Source: JAWLBM01 sp041687675
Lineage (GTDB): Bacteria > Pseudomonadota > Alphaproteobacteria > Rhizobiales > Pleomorphomonadaceae
Length of the DNA: 33,441 nucleotides
Reading direction: 5' to 3'
Assembly (NCBI GenBank): GCA_041687675.1
Contig: JAWLBM010000050.1
Location: 1-33,441, forward strand
A model generated the notes under the pieces. That model had not been told where the DNA came from. It did no database searches and saw only the letters and a list, made by a program, of their open reading frames with translations. Below, piece after piece: positions 16,470 to 24,712 of this stretch (positions within the stretch are counted from its first letter, which is position 1; each line of letters opens with the position of its first letter). Both the position numbers and the translations under genes were made by a program.

Positions 16470-16577
16470 ACACCGGCGATCCACAACGCCTTGAACGGCT
16501 TGCAGTCGCCGGTCCGGCCTCCGAAGGTATACGCGGCGCGGCGGCGCGGCTACAAGGGCGGGCGCGAGAGGAGGCTC

Positions 16578-17759
16578 ATGGCCGACGAGATGTCGACGGT
16601 CGAGACGAACGGACCCCGCGACGGCCTCCCCGAGGCCGGCGGCGTCGACGCGCGCGCCGACGCGGGCGGCGTTCGCCTGAGGCTCACCGGGGCTTGGACC
16701 ATCGGCTCCGCGGTCTCGCTGGAGGAGACGCTGGCGGCCGAGGCCCGGCGGGGCGAGGACGGGCCGGTCGTGCTGGACGGCGCCGGCATCGAGCGGCTCG
16801 ACACCACCGGCGCCTGGCTGATCGAGGAGGCCCGGCGGGCGCTCGAGGCGGCGGGCCGGCCGGTCCACCTCGAGGGCTTCGGCGCGGCCCAGGCGACGCT
16901 GATGTCGGCGGTGGAGAAGATCGGCAGGTCGGTGCCCGAGCGAAAGCCGAGGCCGCCGATCGCCGTGCGCGTCGTCGGAAAGCTCGGCTTCGAATCGGTC
17001 GAGTTGGTGGCGGACGGGCGGGCGCTGCTCGCCATATTCGGCGAGTTCCTCGTCTCGGTCGGCGGCATGCTGATGCTGCGGCGCCGGATGCGCTGGGCCG
17101 CCTTCGTCAACCACCTCGATCACGCCGGCATGCAGGCGGTCCCGATCGTCGCCCTGATGAGCTTCCTCATAGGCATGATCATCGCCCAGCAGGGCGGCTT
17201 CTATTTCCGGACCTACGGGGCGGAGATCTTCGTCGTCGACCTGGTCGGCATCCTCGTCACCCGCGAGATCGGCGTGCTGCTCACGGCAATCATGGTCGCC
17301 GGCCGCTCGGGCTCGGCCTTCACCGCCGAGATCGGCTCGATGAAGATGCGCGAGGAGATCGACGCGCTGACGGTGCTCGGCGTCTCGCCGGCCGACGTAT
17401 TGGTGGTGCCGCGGCTGCTCGCGCTCGTGCTGGCGCTGCCGATCCTCACCTTCGTCGCGGATCTCGCCGCGCTCGCCGGCAGCTTCGTGGTGGTGGTCTA
17501 CTACATCGGAATCCCGCCCGACACCTTCCTCCTGCGCCTGCGCGAGGCGCTGACCGTGACCTACGTCATGGTCGGCCTCCTCAAGGCGCCCGCGATGGCG
17601 CTGGTCATCGGCCTCATCGCCTGCGTGGAGGGGATGAAGGTGAAGGGCTCGGCCGAGTCGCTCGGCGCCCACACCACCGCCTCGGTAGTGAAGGCGATCT
17701 TTCTCGTCATCGTGATGGACGGCGTCTTCGCCATGCTCTTCGCGGCGGTGGACATATGA
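16578..17759 (+). CDS. mlaE: MlaE-family lipid ABC transporter permease with N-terminal STAS domain
   Basis: A 393-aa inner-membrane permease of the Mla-type lipid transporter. Residues about 33-115 form a STAS (MlaB-like) domain fused to the permease, ahead of an MlaE domain (about 160-390). The latter has the coupling region EIGSMKMREEIDALTVLG and several membrane helices, e.g. ALVLALPILTFVADLAAL. AGGAGG precedes the ATG by 3 nt. The last codons overlap the mlaF start (ATGA). It works with mlaF and mlaD to move phospholipids between inner and outer membrane; direction is not predictable. No MlaA or MlaC homologue lies here. Confidence 0.92.
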   Translation: MADEMSTVETNGPRDGLPEAGGVDARADAGGVRLRLTGAWTIGSAVSLEETLAAEARRGEDGPVVLDGAGIERLDTTGAWLIEEARRALEAAGRPVHLEGFGAAQATLMSAVEKIGRSVPERKPRPPIAVRVVGKLGFESVELVADGRALLAIFGEFLVSVGGMLMLRRRMRWAAFVNHLDHAGMQAVPIVALMSFLIGMIIAQQGGFYFRTYGAEIFVVDLVGILVTREIGVLLTAIMVAGRSGSAFTAEIGSMKMREEIDALTVLGVSPADVLVVPRLLALVLALPILTFVADLAALAGSFVVVVYYIGIPPDTFLLRLREALTVTYVMVGLLKAPAMALVIGLIACVEGMKVKGSAESLGAHTTASVVKAIFLVIVMDGVFAMLFAAVDI

Positions 17760-18571
17760 CTGCGGTCGACGACCGCGCGCAGCCCCGTGGCAACGGCCAC
17801 GCGGGCGAGGAGCCACTGATCCGCGGCCGCGGCATCACCGTGGGCTTCGGCGACAAGCTTGTCCTTGAGGACCTCGACATCGACGTCTGGCGCGGCGAGA
17901 TCCTCGGCGTGGTCGGCGGCTCGGGCACCGGCAAGTCGGTGCTTCTGCGCACCATCATCGGGCTCAACCGGCGCCGGGCCGGTACCGTGGAGGTGTTCGG
18001 GACCGACCTCGACCAGGCGAGCCCGTCCGAGCGCGCGGCGATCAACCGCCGCTGGGGCGTGCTGTTCCAGCAGGGGGCGCTGTTCTCCTCGCTGACCGTG
18101 GCGCAGAACGTCGGCGTGCCGCTGCGCGAGCACCTCAATCTGCCGGCGCGCATGGTGGACGAACTCGCCCGGGTGAAGATCGAGCTCGTCGGACTTCCCC
18201 CGGACGCCGCGGACAAGTACCCGTCCGAGCTCTCCGGCGGCATGATCAAGCGGGCCGCGCTCGCGCGCGCCCTGGCGCTCGATCCCGACATCGTCTTCCT
18301 CGACGAGCCGACGTCGGGCCTCGACCCGATCGGCGCGGCCGACTTCGACGGACTGATCGAGAACCTGAGCGACACGCTGGGGCTGACCGTCTTCATGGTC
18401 ACCCACGACCTCGACAGTCTCGTCGAGGCGACCGACCGCATCGCGGTGCTGGGCGGGGGCAAGGTTCTTGTTGACGGAACCTTCGCCGAGCTGAAAAGGG
18501 TCGACGACCCTTGGGTGCAGGCGTATTTCAATGGTGCGAGGGCCTCGCGTCTTCGCCTCGAGACGGACTGA
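17756..18571 (+). CDS. mlaF: MlaF-type ABC transporter ATP-binding protein
   Basis: A 271-aa cytoplasmic ATPase of the lipid transporter. Walker A GGSGTGKS (54-61), Q-loop QQ (105-106), signature LSGGM (159-163), Walker B IVFLDE (179-184) and switch His H217 are all intact. It starts at the ATG inside the mlaE stop overlap, and mlaD follows 14 bp after its stop. The C-terminal DPWVQAYFNGARASR is typical of MlaF homologues associated with MCE proteins. Confidence 0.95.
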   Translation: MTAVDDRAQPRGNGHAGEEPLIRGRGITVGFGDKLVLEDLDIDVWRGEILGVVGGSGTGKSVLLRTIIGLNRRRAGTVEVFGTDLDQASPSERAAINRRWGVLFQQGALFSSLTVAQNVGVPLREHLNLPARMVDELARVKIELVGLPPDAADKYPSELSGGMIKRAALARALALDPDIVFLDEPTSGLDPIGAADFDGLIENLSDTLGLTVFMVTHDLDSLVEATDRIAVLGGGKVLVDGTFAELKRVDDPWVQAYFNGARASRLRLETD

Positions 18572-18585
18572 AGCGGGGCTCCGGG

Positions 18586-20980
18586 ATGGAATCACGGGCG
18601 AACTACGCGGCGATCGGCCTGTTCGTGCTGGTCATGATCGCGGCGGGACTCGGCTTCCTCTTCTGGCTGACAAACGCGGGCGAGCAGGCCGCGCGGGCCA
18701 GCATCCGGGTCGTCTTCTCCGGGCCGGTGACGGGCCTCACCACCGGCTCCGCGGTGCTGTTCAACGGCATCAACGTCGGCGAGGTGGCGTCGCTGCGCCT
18801 CGACGAGGACGATCCCAACACGGTGGTCGCCATCATCCGGGTGGACCGCTCAACGCCGATCCGCACCGACACGCGGGCGGTGCTCAGCTACCAGGGCCTC
18901 ACCGGCGTCGCCAACCTGCAGCTGGAGGGCGGCTCGCGGAACGCCCCGCTGCTCTTCGCGGCGGCGAACGGGGAGGGGATCCCGACCATCCTCGCCCAGG
19001 TGTCGCCCTTCCAGGACATTCTCGAGAGCGCCCGGAACGTGCTGGTGCGCGCCGACAGCGCGATGGAGGCGATCGACGACTTCGTCAACGACAACGGCCC
19101 GGCCTTCAACCGCACCGTCAACAACGTCGAGACCTTCTCCCGCGCCCTCGCCGAGAACGCCGACCAGGTCGACGACCTGCTCGTCAACGCCTCGGAAGCC
19201 GCCGCCTCGCTGGCCGACATCTCCGAGAACGTGCGCGGCGCGGCGGCGCGGGCCGAGGAGATCCTCGCCGCCGTGCAGCCGCAGCAGGTGACGGAACTGG
19301 TCGACAATCTCGCCGCCGCCTCCGCGAACCTCCGCGACGTGGTGGCCGAAGCCCGCGATGTCGTCGCCGGCGTCGACCCGGCGGTGGTGAACAGGGCGGT
19401 CGCCAATGTCGCCGACGCGGCGGCCACCCTTCAGAACACCATCGCCCGCGCCGACGCGGTGCTCGCCGGACTCGATCCGGCGGAGATCGACGCCCTGGTC
19501 GCCAGCCTCCGCCAGACCTCCGACAGCGTCGGCGCCGCCGCCGCCCGGGCGAACGACCTCGTCGGCGCCGTGGATACCGCCCGGGTCGCCTCCATCGTCG
19601 AGCAGGTGGAGCAGGCCGCGACGGGGCTGCGCGAGGCGACCGCCTCGGTCACCGGCGTTGTCGAGGGCGCCCGCCAGACCGTGGACCGGGTGAACAGCGT
19701 CGTCGCCGCCGTGAACCCCGAGGTGGTCGGCAGCACCGTCGACAACGTCTCGGCGGCGGCCGAGGGGCTCCGCCAGACGGTGGAGCAGGCGCGGCAGGTG
19801 GCGCTGGCGATCGACCCGGCGGCGGTGCAGTCGGTCGTCGACCGGGCGGGCGCGGTGGCCGACCGGGTGGGCGCCGCGGCCGAGCGCATCGACGCGGTCG
19901 TCGCGGCGGTGGACGTCGCCCAGGTCCGCTCCATCGTCGACCGGGTCGGCGAGGCGGCCGGCAACCTCGGCGGCGTCCTCGAGAGCGCGAGGCAGACCAT
20001 CGCCGACGCGGGCGCTGTCGTCGCCGCCGTGAACCCCGAGGTGGTGGTCAGCACGGTCGACAACGTCTCGGCGGCGGCCGAGGGGCTCCGCCAGACGGTG
20101 GAGCAGGCGCGGCAGGTGGCGCTGGCGATCGACCCGGCTGCGGTGCAGTCGGTCGTCGACCGGGCGGGCGCGGTGGCCGACCGGGTGGGCGCCGCGGCCG
20201 AGCGCATCGACGCGGTCGTCGCGGCGGTGGACGTCGCCNNNNNNNNNNNNNNNNNNNNNNNNNNNNNNNNNNNNNNNNNNNNNNNNNNNNNNNNNNNNNN
20301 NNNNNNNNNNNNNNNNNNNNNNNNNNNNNNNNNNNNNNCAGGTCCGCTCCATCGTCGACCGGGTCGGCGAGGCGGCCGGCAACCTCGGCGGCGTCCTCGA
20401 GAACGCGAGGCAGGCCATCGCGGACGCGGGCGCGGTCGTCGCCGCGGTGGACCCGGAGGCGGTCCGCGGCGTGGTGGCTGACGTCGGCACCTTCACCGAG
20501 GCGCTGCGCGAGAACGCCCCGCAGGTGGACTCCATCCTCGCGGATGTGCGCGCCGCCTCGCAGGACCTGGCTGCGCTCGGCGACACGGTCGCAGCCCGCA
20601 CCGAGGACATCGACGCCATCATCGCCGACGCGCGCACGCTCGCCGGCCAGCTCAACGGCATCGCCGCCCGTGCCGACAGCGTGCTCGCCAAGGTCGATGC
20701 CTATGTGGAGGCCGACGGCGAGGGCCTGATCGCCGAGGCGACCTCAACGCTCGAATCCATCCGCGGCGTCGCTGAGACACTGAACGCGAGGATCGGCCCG
20801 ATCACCGACGACTTCGCCCAGTTCGCCGACCGCGGCCTCGACAGCTATGTCCGGCTGGCGGAGGAGGGGCGGCGGGCGCTGTCGCGGCTGAACCAGGTGC
20901 TGTCCGGCGTCGAGCGGGATCCGCAGCAATTCATCTTCGGCGGCGAAGGCGTGCCGGAGTTCGCACCGCGCCGGCGCTGA
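18586..20980 (+). CDS. mlaD: MlaD/MCE-family protein with long helical repeats, interrupted by an assembly gap
   Basis: Periplasmic lipid-carrying MCE protein anchored by one N-terminal helix (residues 8-29). The MCE domain covers about 41-117 (VFSGPVTGLTTGSAVLFNGI). The rest is predicted helical, built of 33-residue repeats of the type DPxxVxxxVxxxxxAAxxL, which in turn form a 106-residue (318-bp) repeat. The coding sequence is continuous for 551 codons, then broken by 100 Ns (20239-20338). It resumes in another nominal frame (213 codons) with the repeat phase exactly preserved, so I treat it as one gene of at least 764 aa. That is roughly twice the size of ordinary MlaD. Long helical C-termini in PqiB/YebT-type proteins form periplasm-spanning tubes, and a similar role is plausible here. 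Confidence 0.88.
19701..20450 (+). repeat. 318-bp tandem repeat inside mlaD
   Basis: Unit 1 is 19701-20018. Unit 2 starts at 20019 and runs into the N gap at 20239. After the gap, 20339-20442 continues the same unit before diverging at the DPEAV codons. Units 1 and 2 differ at only a handful of bases over 220 bp, so duplication is recent or homogenised. Each unit encodes 106 residues as 33+33+40 helical subrepeats. Confidence 0.92.
20239..20338. other. Assembly gap (100 N) within the mlaD repeat
   Basis: Exactly 100 Ns, the conventional filler for a gap of unknown size. The bases before it (GACGTCGCC) and after it (CAGGTCCGC) are adjacent in repeat unit 1 at 19912-19929, so the gap begins and ends at the same repeat phase. 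The true missing length should be zero or a whole number of 318-bp units. Confidence 0.97.
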
Positions 20981-21008
20981 GGCTTGGGTAGGGACGAGGA
21001 GGTTCTGC

Positions 21009-21623
21009 GTGCCGAGTTCGAGAACACGAGTTTCCCTGGTGGTCGCCGCCGCATGCGCGGCGCTGTCGCTGCCGGCCTGCTCCACCCTGGTCGGGGCCGG
21101 CGGCCCCGTGCCCGACATCTTCGACATCTCGGCGCCGACGGAGTTCGAGGCGAGCGCCCGCACCGGCGCCCAGCTGCTGGTGCCGCCGCCGGTCGCGATC
21201 GGCGCGCTCGCCACCAACCGCATCGCCGTGCGCCCGGATCCGAGCCGGATCGCCTACTACCCCGGCGGCGTGTGGAGCGACGAACTGCCGGCGCTGGTGC
21301 AGCTGAAGCTCATCCACGCCTTCGAGAACTCGGGCCTCGCCAAGGCGGTCGGCCGGCCGGGCGAGAGCCTCGCCATCGACTACCAGGTGCTCGTAGACCT
21401 GCGCGCCTTCGAGATCGACGTCGTCGGCGGCGACACCGCCCACGTGGCCCTGGGCGTGAAGCTGCTCGACGACCGCACCGGTCTCGTGCGCGCAAGCCGC
21501 ATCTTCGTGGTGCGGCTGCCGGCGCCCGGCGCCGACACCCCCGAGGGCGCGGTCGCGGCCCTCGACGCGGCGACGGACCGGGCGATGTCGGAGGTGGTCG
21601 CCTGGACCGCGGCGACGCTCTGA
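21009..21623 (+). CDS. ABC-type transport auxiliary lipoprotein (PqiC/DUF330-like)
   Basis: A 204-aa lipoprotein. The signal peptide ends in the lipobox LPAC, with lipidated C24. The body has the pattern of the auxiliary lipoprotein family found with MCE transporters (RIAYYPGGVWSDELPALVQ near 80-98). The start is GTG at 21009, supported by GAGGAGG 6 nt upstream. It is the last gene of the mlaEFD operon, 28 bp after mlaD. It probably sits in the outer-membrane inner leaflet or periplasm and couples the MCE tube to the outer membrane. It converges on the next gene with a gap of 13 bp and no visible terminator. Confidence 0.88.
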   Translation: MPSSRTRVSLVVAAACAALSLPACSTLVGAGGPVPDIFDISAPTEFEASARTGAQLLVPPPVAIGALATNRIAVRPDPSRIAYYPGGVWSDELPALVQLKLIHAFENSGLAKAVGRPGESLAIDYQVLVDLRAFEIDVVGGDTAHVALGVKLLDDRTGLVRASRIFVVRLPAPGADTPEGAVAALDAATDRAMSEVVAWTAATL

Positions 21624-21636
21624 CCGCGGGCGCCCG

Positions 21637-21954
21637 TCAGGTCAGCCCCGGCCGGCACTCCGCCCGCCAGACCATCACCGTGTACTCGCTCTGCATGTTG
21701 TAGAGCCAGTTGCGGCAGTCCCGCTCGCTGACGAAGCAGGCGTGCTCGCGGGTTGTCCGGTAGCGGATGAGGCCGCGGTTCACCTCCTTGCGCCCCCAGA
21801 AATGGCCGGACCAGACGCGCGGCGCGCCGACCATCGAGCTGCATTCGTAGGGCTGCGTCGGGCGCGGGTTGAACGGGGCGGGCTGCGCCCCGGCCCCCGC
21901 CGGCGCGAGACCGGCGAGGAGCGCGAGGACGGCGAGGGCGCGTGGTGTCGTCAT
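21637..21954 (-). CDS. Small secreted cysteine-containing protein of unknown function
   Basis: A 105-aa protein with a clear signal peptide (MTTPRALAVLALLAGLAPAGAGA, cleavage near residue 23). The mature part of about 80 residues has four Cys (YECSS, HACFV, RDCRN, AECRP), likely two disulfides, and aromatic residues (VWSGHFWGR, NWLYNM). AGGAGGAGG lies 7 nt before the ATG at 21954. I do not recognise the family. It lies 74 bp downstream of the glxA-type regulator on the same strand and may be co-transcribed with it. Confidence 0.78.
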   Translation of the reverse strand: MTTPRALAVLALLAGLAPAGAGAQPAPFNPRPTQPYECSSMVGAPRVWSGHFWGRKEVNRGLIRYRTTREHACFVSERDCRNWLYNMQSEYTVMVWRAECRPGLT

Positions 21955-22028
21955 GGGGAAACCTCCTCCTTGTTCCAGGTCCGGCTCGCGGCGGACGCCC
22001 CGGCCGCCCGCGGACGGTTCCCTCGGGA

Positions 22029-23039
22029 TCATCCGGCGCGCTCCCGCCGCACCACCGCCCGGGAGCGGCGGCCGGGCGAGCGGTCCTCCGACGGCGTCAC
22101 CTGGAAGTGGTCGCCGTAGGTCTTGGAGAAATGCGAGGCCGAGGCGAAGCCGCAGGCGATGGCGACGTCGAGGATCGGCAGCGGCGTGTGGCGGAGCAGG
22201 TGCCGGGCCCGCTTCAGCCTGAGGCCGATGTAGTAGCGCGCCGGCTTCTCGCCGAGATGATCCCGGAACAGGCGCTCCAGCTGTCGCGGCGACAGCCCGA
22301 TCGCCTCGGCGATCTCCGAGCAGGCGAGGGGCGCCTCCAGGTTCCCCTCCATCAGCGCCACAGCATGGAGGAGACGCGGGTTGGAGATGCCGAGCCGCGC
22401 CGACAGCGCCATCCGCTGCCGCTCGTCGCGCCCGCGCATGCGATGGTGGATGAGGACGTCCGTCACCGCCGCGGCCACCGACATGCCCTTCCAGGAGGCA
22501 ATCAGCGCCAGCATCATGTCGATCGCCGCCGTCCCCCCGCCGGCGGTGAAGCGGGTGCGGTCGATCTCGAACAGTTCGTCCACCACCTCCAGCGAGGGAT
22601 AGCGCTCGCGCAGGACGTCCACATACTCCCAGTGGGTGGTGCAGCGATGCCCGGCGAGCAGGCCGCCCTCGGCCAGCACGAAGGCGCCGACGCAGACCGA
22701 GCCGACGTGGGTGCCGTAGGTCGACAGCCGCCTCAGCCGGGCGATCAGCGCCCGGTGGTCGATCGTCTCCACGCCGATGCCGGCGCAGACCACCACATGG
22801 GGCAGGTTCTCCATCTCGGCGAGCGGCGCGTCGACCGCGACCGGGATGCCGTTCGACGCCCGCACCGGGGCGCCGTCGGCCGAAAACAGCCGCCAGGCGA
22901 ACAGTGGCTTCTTCGTCACGTAGTTGGCGAGCCGAAGGCACTCCACCACCGAGGCGAAGGCGATCATGGTGAAGTTGTCGACGAGATAGAGACCGACCGT
23001 GTGGGTCTCGTCCGCACCGTCCGCAACTGTCTCCGCCAT
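22029..23039 (-). CDS. GlxA-family transcriptional regulator (DJ-1/PfpI plus AraC)
   Basis: A 336-aa regulator. Residues about 12-190 form a DJ-1/PfpI-like domain with C116 at the nucleophile-elbow position (VGSVCVGAF). Residues about 220-325 carry two AraC helix-turn-helix motifs (LACSEIAEAIGLSPRQLERLFRDHLG and ILDVAIACGFASASHFSKTYG, each split here only for description). Relatives such as GbdR, CdhR and ArgR control betaine, carnitine or arginine catabolism; no such genes are adjacent, so the target is unknown. The ATG at 23039 with GGGAG upstream is preferred over a GTG at 23063. Confidence 0.88.
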   Translation of the reverse strand: MAETVADGADETHTVGLYLVDNFTMIAFASVVECLRLANYVTKKPLFAWRLFSADGAPVRASNGIPVAVDAPLAEMENLPHVVVCAGIGVETIDHRALIARLRRLSTYGTHVGSVCVGAFVLAEGGLLAGHRCTTHWEYVDVLRERYPSLEVVDELFEIDRTRFTAGGGTAAIDMMLALIASWKGMSVAAAVTDVLIHHRMRGRDERQRMALSARLGISNPRLLHAVALMEGNLEAPLACSEIAEAIGLSPRQLERLFRDHLGEKPARYYIGLRLKRARHLLRHTPLPILDVAIACGFASASHFSKTYGDHFQVTPSEDRSPGRRSRAVVRRERAG

Positions 23040-23188
23040 CCTGACGAACTCCCGCCGAGCCACGAGGCTCGCCGCTCTTTTAGGCGGGGATGGGGCAGCC
23101 CGCCAGTGGGACCTCGACCGAAGGGTTCAGGGCGTTCCGGGCGCCATGCGGCGGCCGGCCCGCGCCCGCGCCGACAGGGACGCGAAAA

Positions 23189-23214
23189 GCCCCGGCCGGT
23201 CTCCCGGCCGGGGC
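23189..23214 (-). terminator. Rho-independent terminator of the peptidoglycan-binding protein gene
   Basis: A perfect 11-bp stem (GCCCCGGCCGG / CCGGCCGGGGC) with a 4-nt loop. Read on the minus strand it is followed by TTTT. It lies 31 bp after the stop of the gene ending at 23246. Confidence 0.8.
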
Positions 23215-23245
23215 CCTGTTCTCGCATCAGTTGGGCCGGCGCGCC

Positions 23246-24505
23246 TTACTGCTGCGGGGTCTGCGGCTCGAGCGGGGCAGCGCCGCCGGACTGGCCGCCC
23301 GACTGCCCGCCGCCCTGCATCTGGCCGCCGCCGCCGCTGAACACGGACTGCAGCATCTGGCCGCCGCCCAGCGCCGCGACGACGCGGGTGTTCAGGTTGC
23401 CCGTCGGCTCGAGGCCCTGCGCCTGCTGGTAGTTGGCCAGCGCCGCCTGAAGGTTCTCGTCCCACAGGCCGTCGACGGTGCCCGCATCGTAGCCGGCCGA
23501 GTTCAGCGACTGCTCGATCTGGCGCACGGTCGCCGTGCTCAGGAACAGCTGCGCGCCGCCTTGGGCCTGGCCGCCGCCCGTCGAAGCGGCCTGCTGCCCG
23601 CCCTGCGGCTGCTGCTGGGCCTGCGTGCCACCGTTGGCGCCGCTGTCCGGCGTGACGCTCGCGGTCTCTTCGACGTCCTGCTGTCCGGTCTGCTGCTGGT
23701 CGCCCGCGGCCGCCTGCTGCTGCCCGGTCGGCTGCTGCTGGCCGGCCGGCTGCTGCCCGCCCGAGGCGGCCATCTGGCTGCCGCCGCCCGGTTCGGTCAC
23801 GGCGCCCTGCATCGCCATCTGCCCAGCGGACACGCAGTCTTCCGGAGAGGCGACCGAACTCTCCTGCGCCAGCGTCTGGTCGCCCTGGCCGCCCTGGCCG
23901 CCGAAGCTGACGTTCAGCGCCGAGATGGTGCGGATGTCGATGGTCCCCGTCGGTTCGAGGCCCTGGGCCTGCTGGAAGTTGGCGAGGCTGGAGCCCAGCG
24001 CGTCGTCCCAGACGCCGTCGATGTTGCCCGCGTCGTAGCCGGCGTTATTCAGCGCCTGTTCGATCTGCCGAACGGTGGCGGGGCTCACGAACAACGGCGA
24101 ACCCTGGTCCAGCGCGGCCTCCTGGGCAAGCTGCTGGTCGCCGCCGCTCCCTGCCTGCTGCCCGCCGCCGAGCACCTGGACGCCGAGGGCGGAGATGGTC
24201 TGCGGGTTCAGCGCGCCGGTGGGCTCGAGGCCCTGGGCCTGCTGGAAGTTGCAGACGGCCGAGATGGTGGAGTCGCCGAACCGGCCGTCGACGTTGCCCG
24301 CCTCGTAGCCGCCCTCGTTGAGGGCCTGCTGGATCTGGCGGACGTCAGCCGGGCTGACGAACAGCGGTACGCCCTGGCCGGCCGCGCTCTCCTGGGTGAG
24401 CGTCTGGTTCCCGCCCGACTGCTGCTGGGCGAGGGCCGCGCCGGTGACGATGGCGGTGGAGGCGAGCGCGAGCACGCCGGTCTTGAGTAGCCTGTCGGCC
24501 TTCAT
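23246..24505 (-). CDS. Secreted protein with three peptidoglycan-binding domains and Gln-rich linker
   Basis: A 419-aa protein with a signal peptide cleaved after ALA26. Three PG_binding_1-type domains lie at about 53-108, 143-198 and 325-380. Each has VRQIxQxLNxxGYxAGxxDG and F/YQQAQGLEPTG. Between domains 2 and 3 is a low-complexity linker of about 110 residues rich in Gln, Gly and Ala. A Gly/Gln/Met-rich tail ends the protein. No catalytic domain is present, so it probably binds or scaffolds the cell wall in the periplasm. GGAGA precedes the ATG by 8 nt, and a strong terminator follows. Confidence 0.85.
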   Translation of the reverse strand: MKADRLLKTGVLALASTAIVTGAALAQQQSGGNQTLTQESAAGQGVPLFVSPADVRQIQQALNEGGYEAGNVDGRFGDSTISAVCNFQQAQGLEPTGALNPQTISALGVQVLGGGQQAGSGGDQQLAQEAALDQGSPLFVSPATVRQIEQALNNAGYDAGNIDGVWDDALGSSLANFQQAQGLEPTGTIDIRTISALNVSFGGQGGQGDQTLAQESSVASPEDCVSAGQMAMQGAVTEPGGGSQMAASGGQQPAGQQQPTGQQQAAAGDQQQTGQQDVEETASVTPDSGANGGTQAQQQPQGGQQAASTGGGQAQGGAQLFLSTATVRQIEQSLNSAGYDAGTVDGLWDENLQAALANYQQAQGLEPTGNLNTRVVAALGGGQMLQSVFSGGGGQMQGGGQSGGQSGGAAPLEPQTPQQ

Positions 24506-24712
24506 GAGCTGGTTCTCCTCGTCTGGGTCTGCGATCCGGCGGGGCGATGCCCCCGGCCCTGCCGTTCGCGAGGACCGTTAACAGGACGCGCGCCATCCAG
24601 TTCCGAGGTACAAACCTTTGATTTCGCTTCATTGTAAGCTTGTGCGCCGGGCCTCGCCGAAGTCGCCATGCGATCGCTACACAGTCGGCCGCGCGGCTGG
24701 TAGCGTCCGGGA
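24506..24712. promoter_or_regulatory. Divergent promoter region (peptidoglycan-binding gene / LysR gene)
   Basis: A 207-bp spacer between divergently transcribed genes. It contains a locally AT-rich stretch at about 24605-24645 (ACAAACCTTTGATTTCGC and TTCATTGTAAGC), unusual here and likely to hold a promoter. I could not assign convincing -35/-10 pairs. Confidence 0.4.

Noticed and set aside
20239..20338. Frameshift or split of mlaD into two genes
   Set aside because: The frame change comes from the arbitrary 100-N filler; repeat phase and sequence are continuous on both sides.
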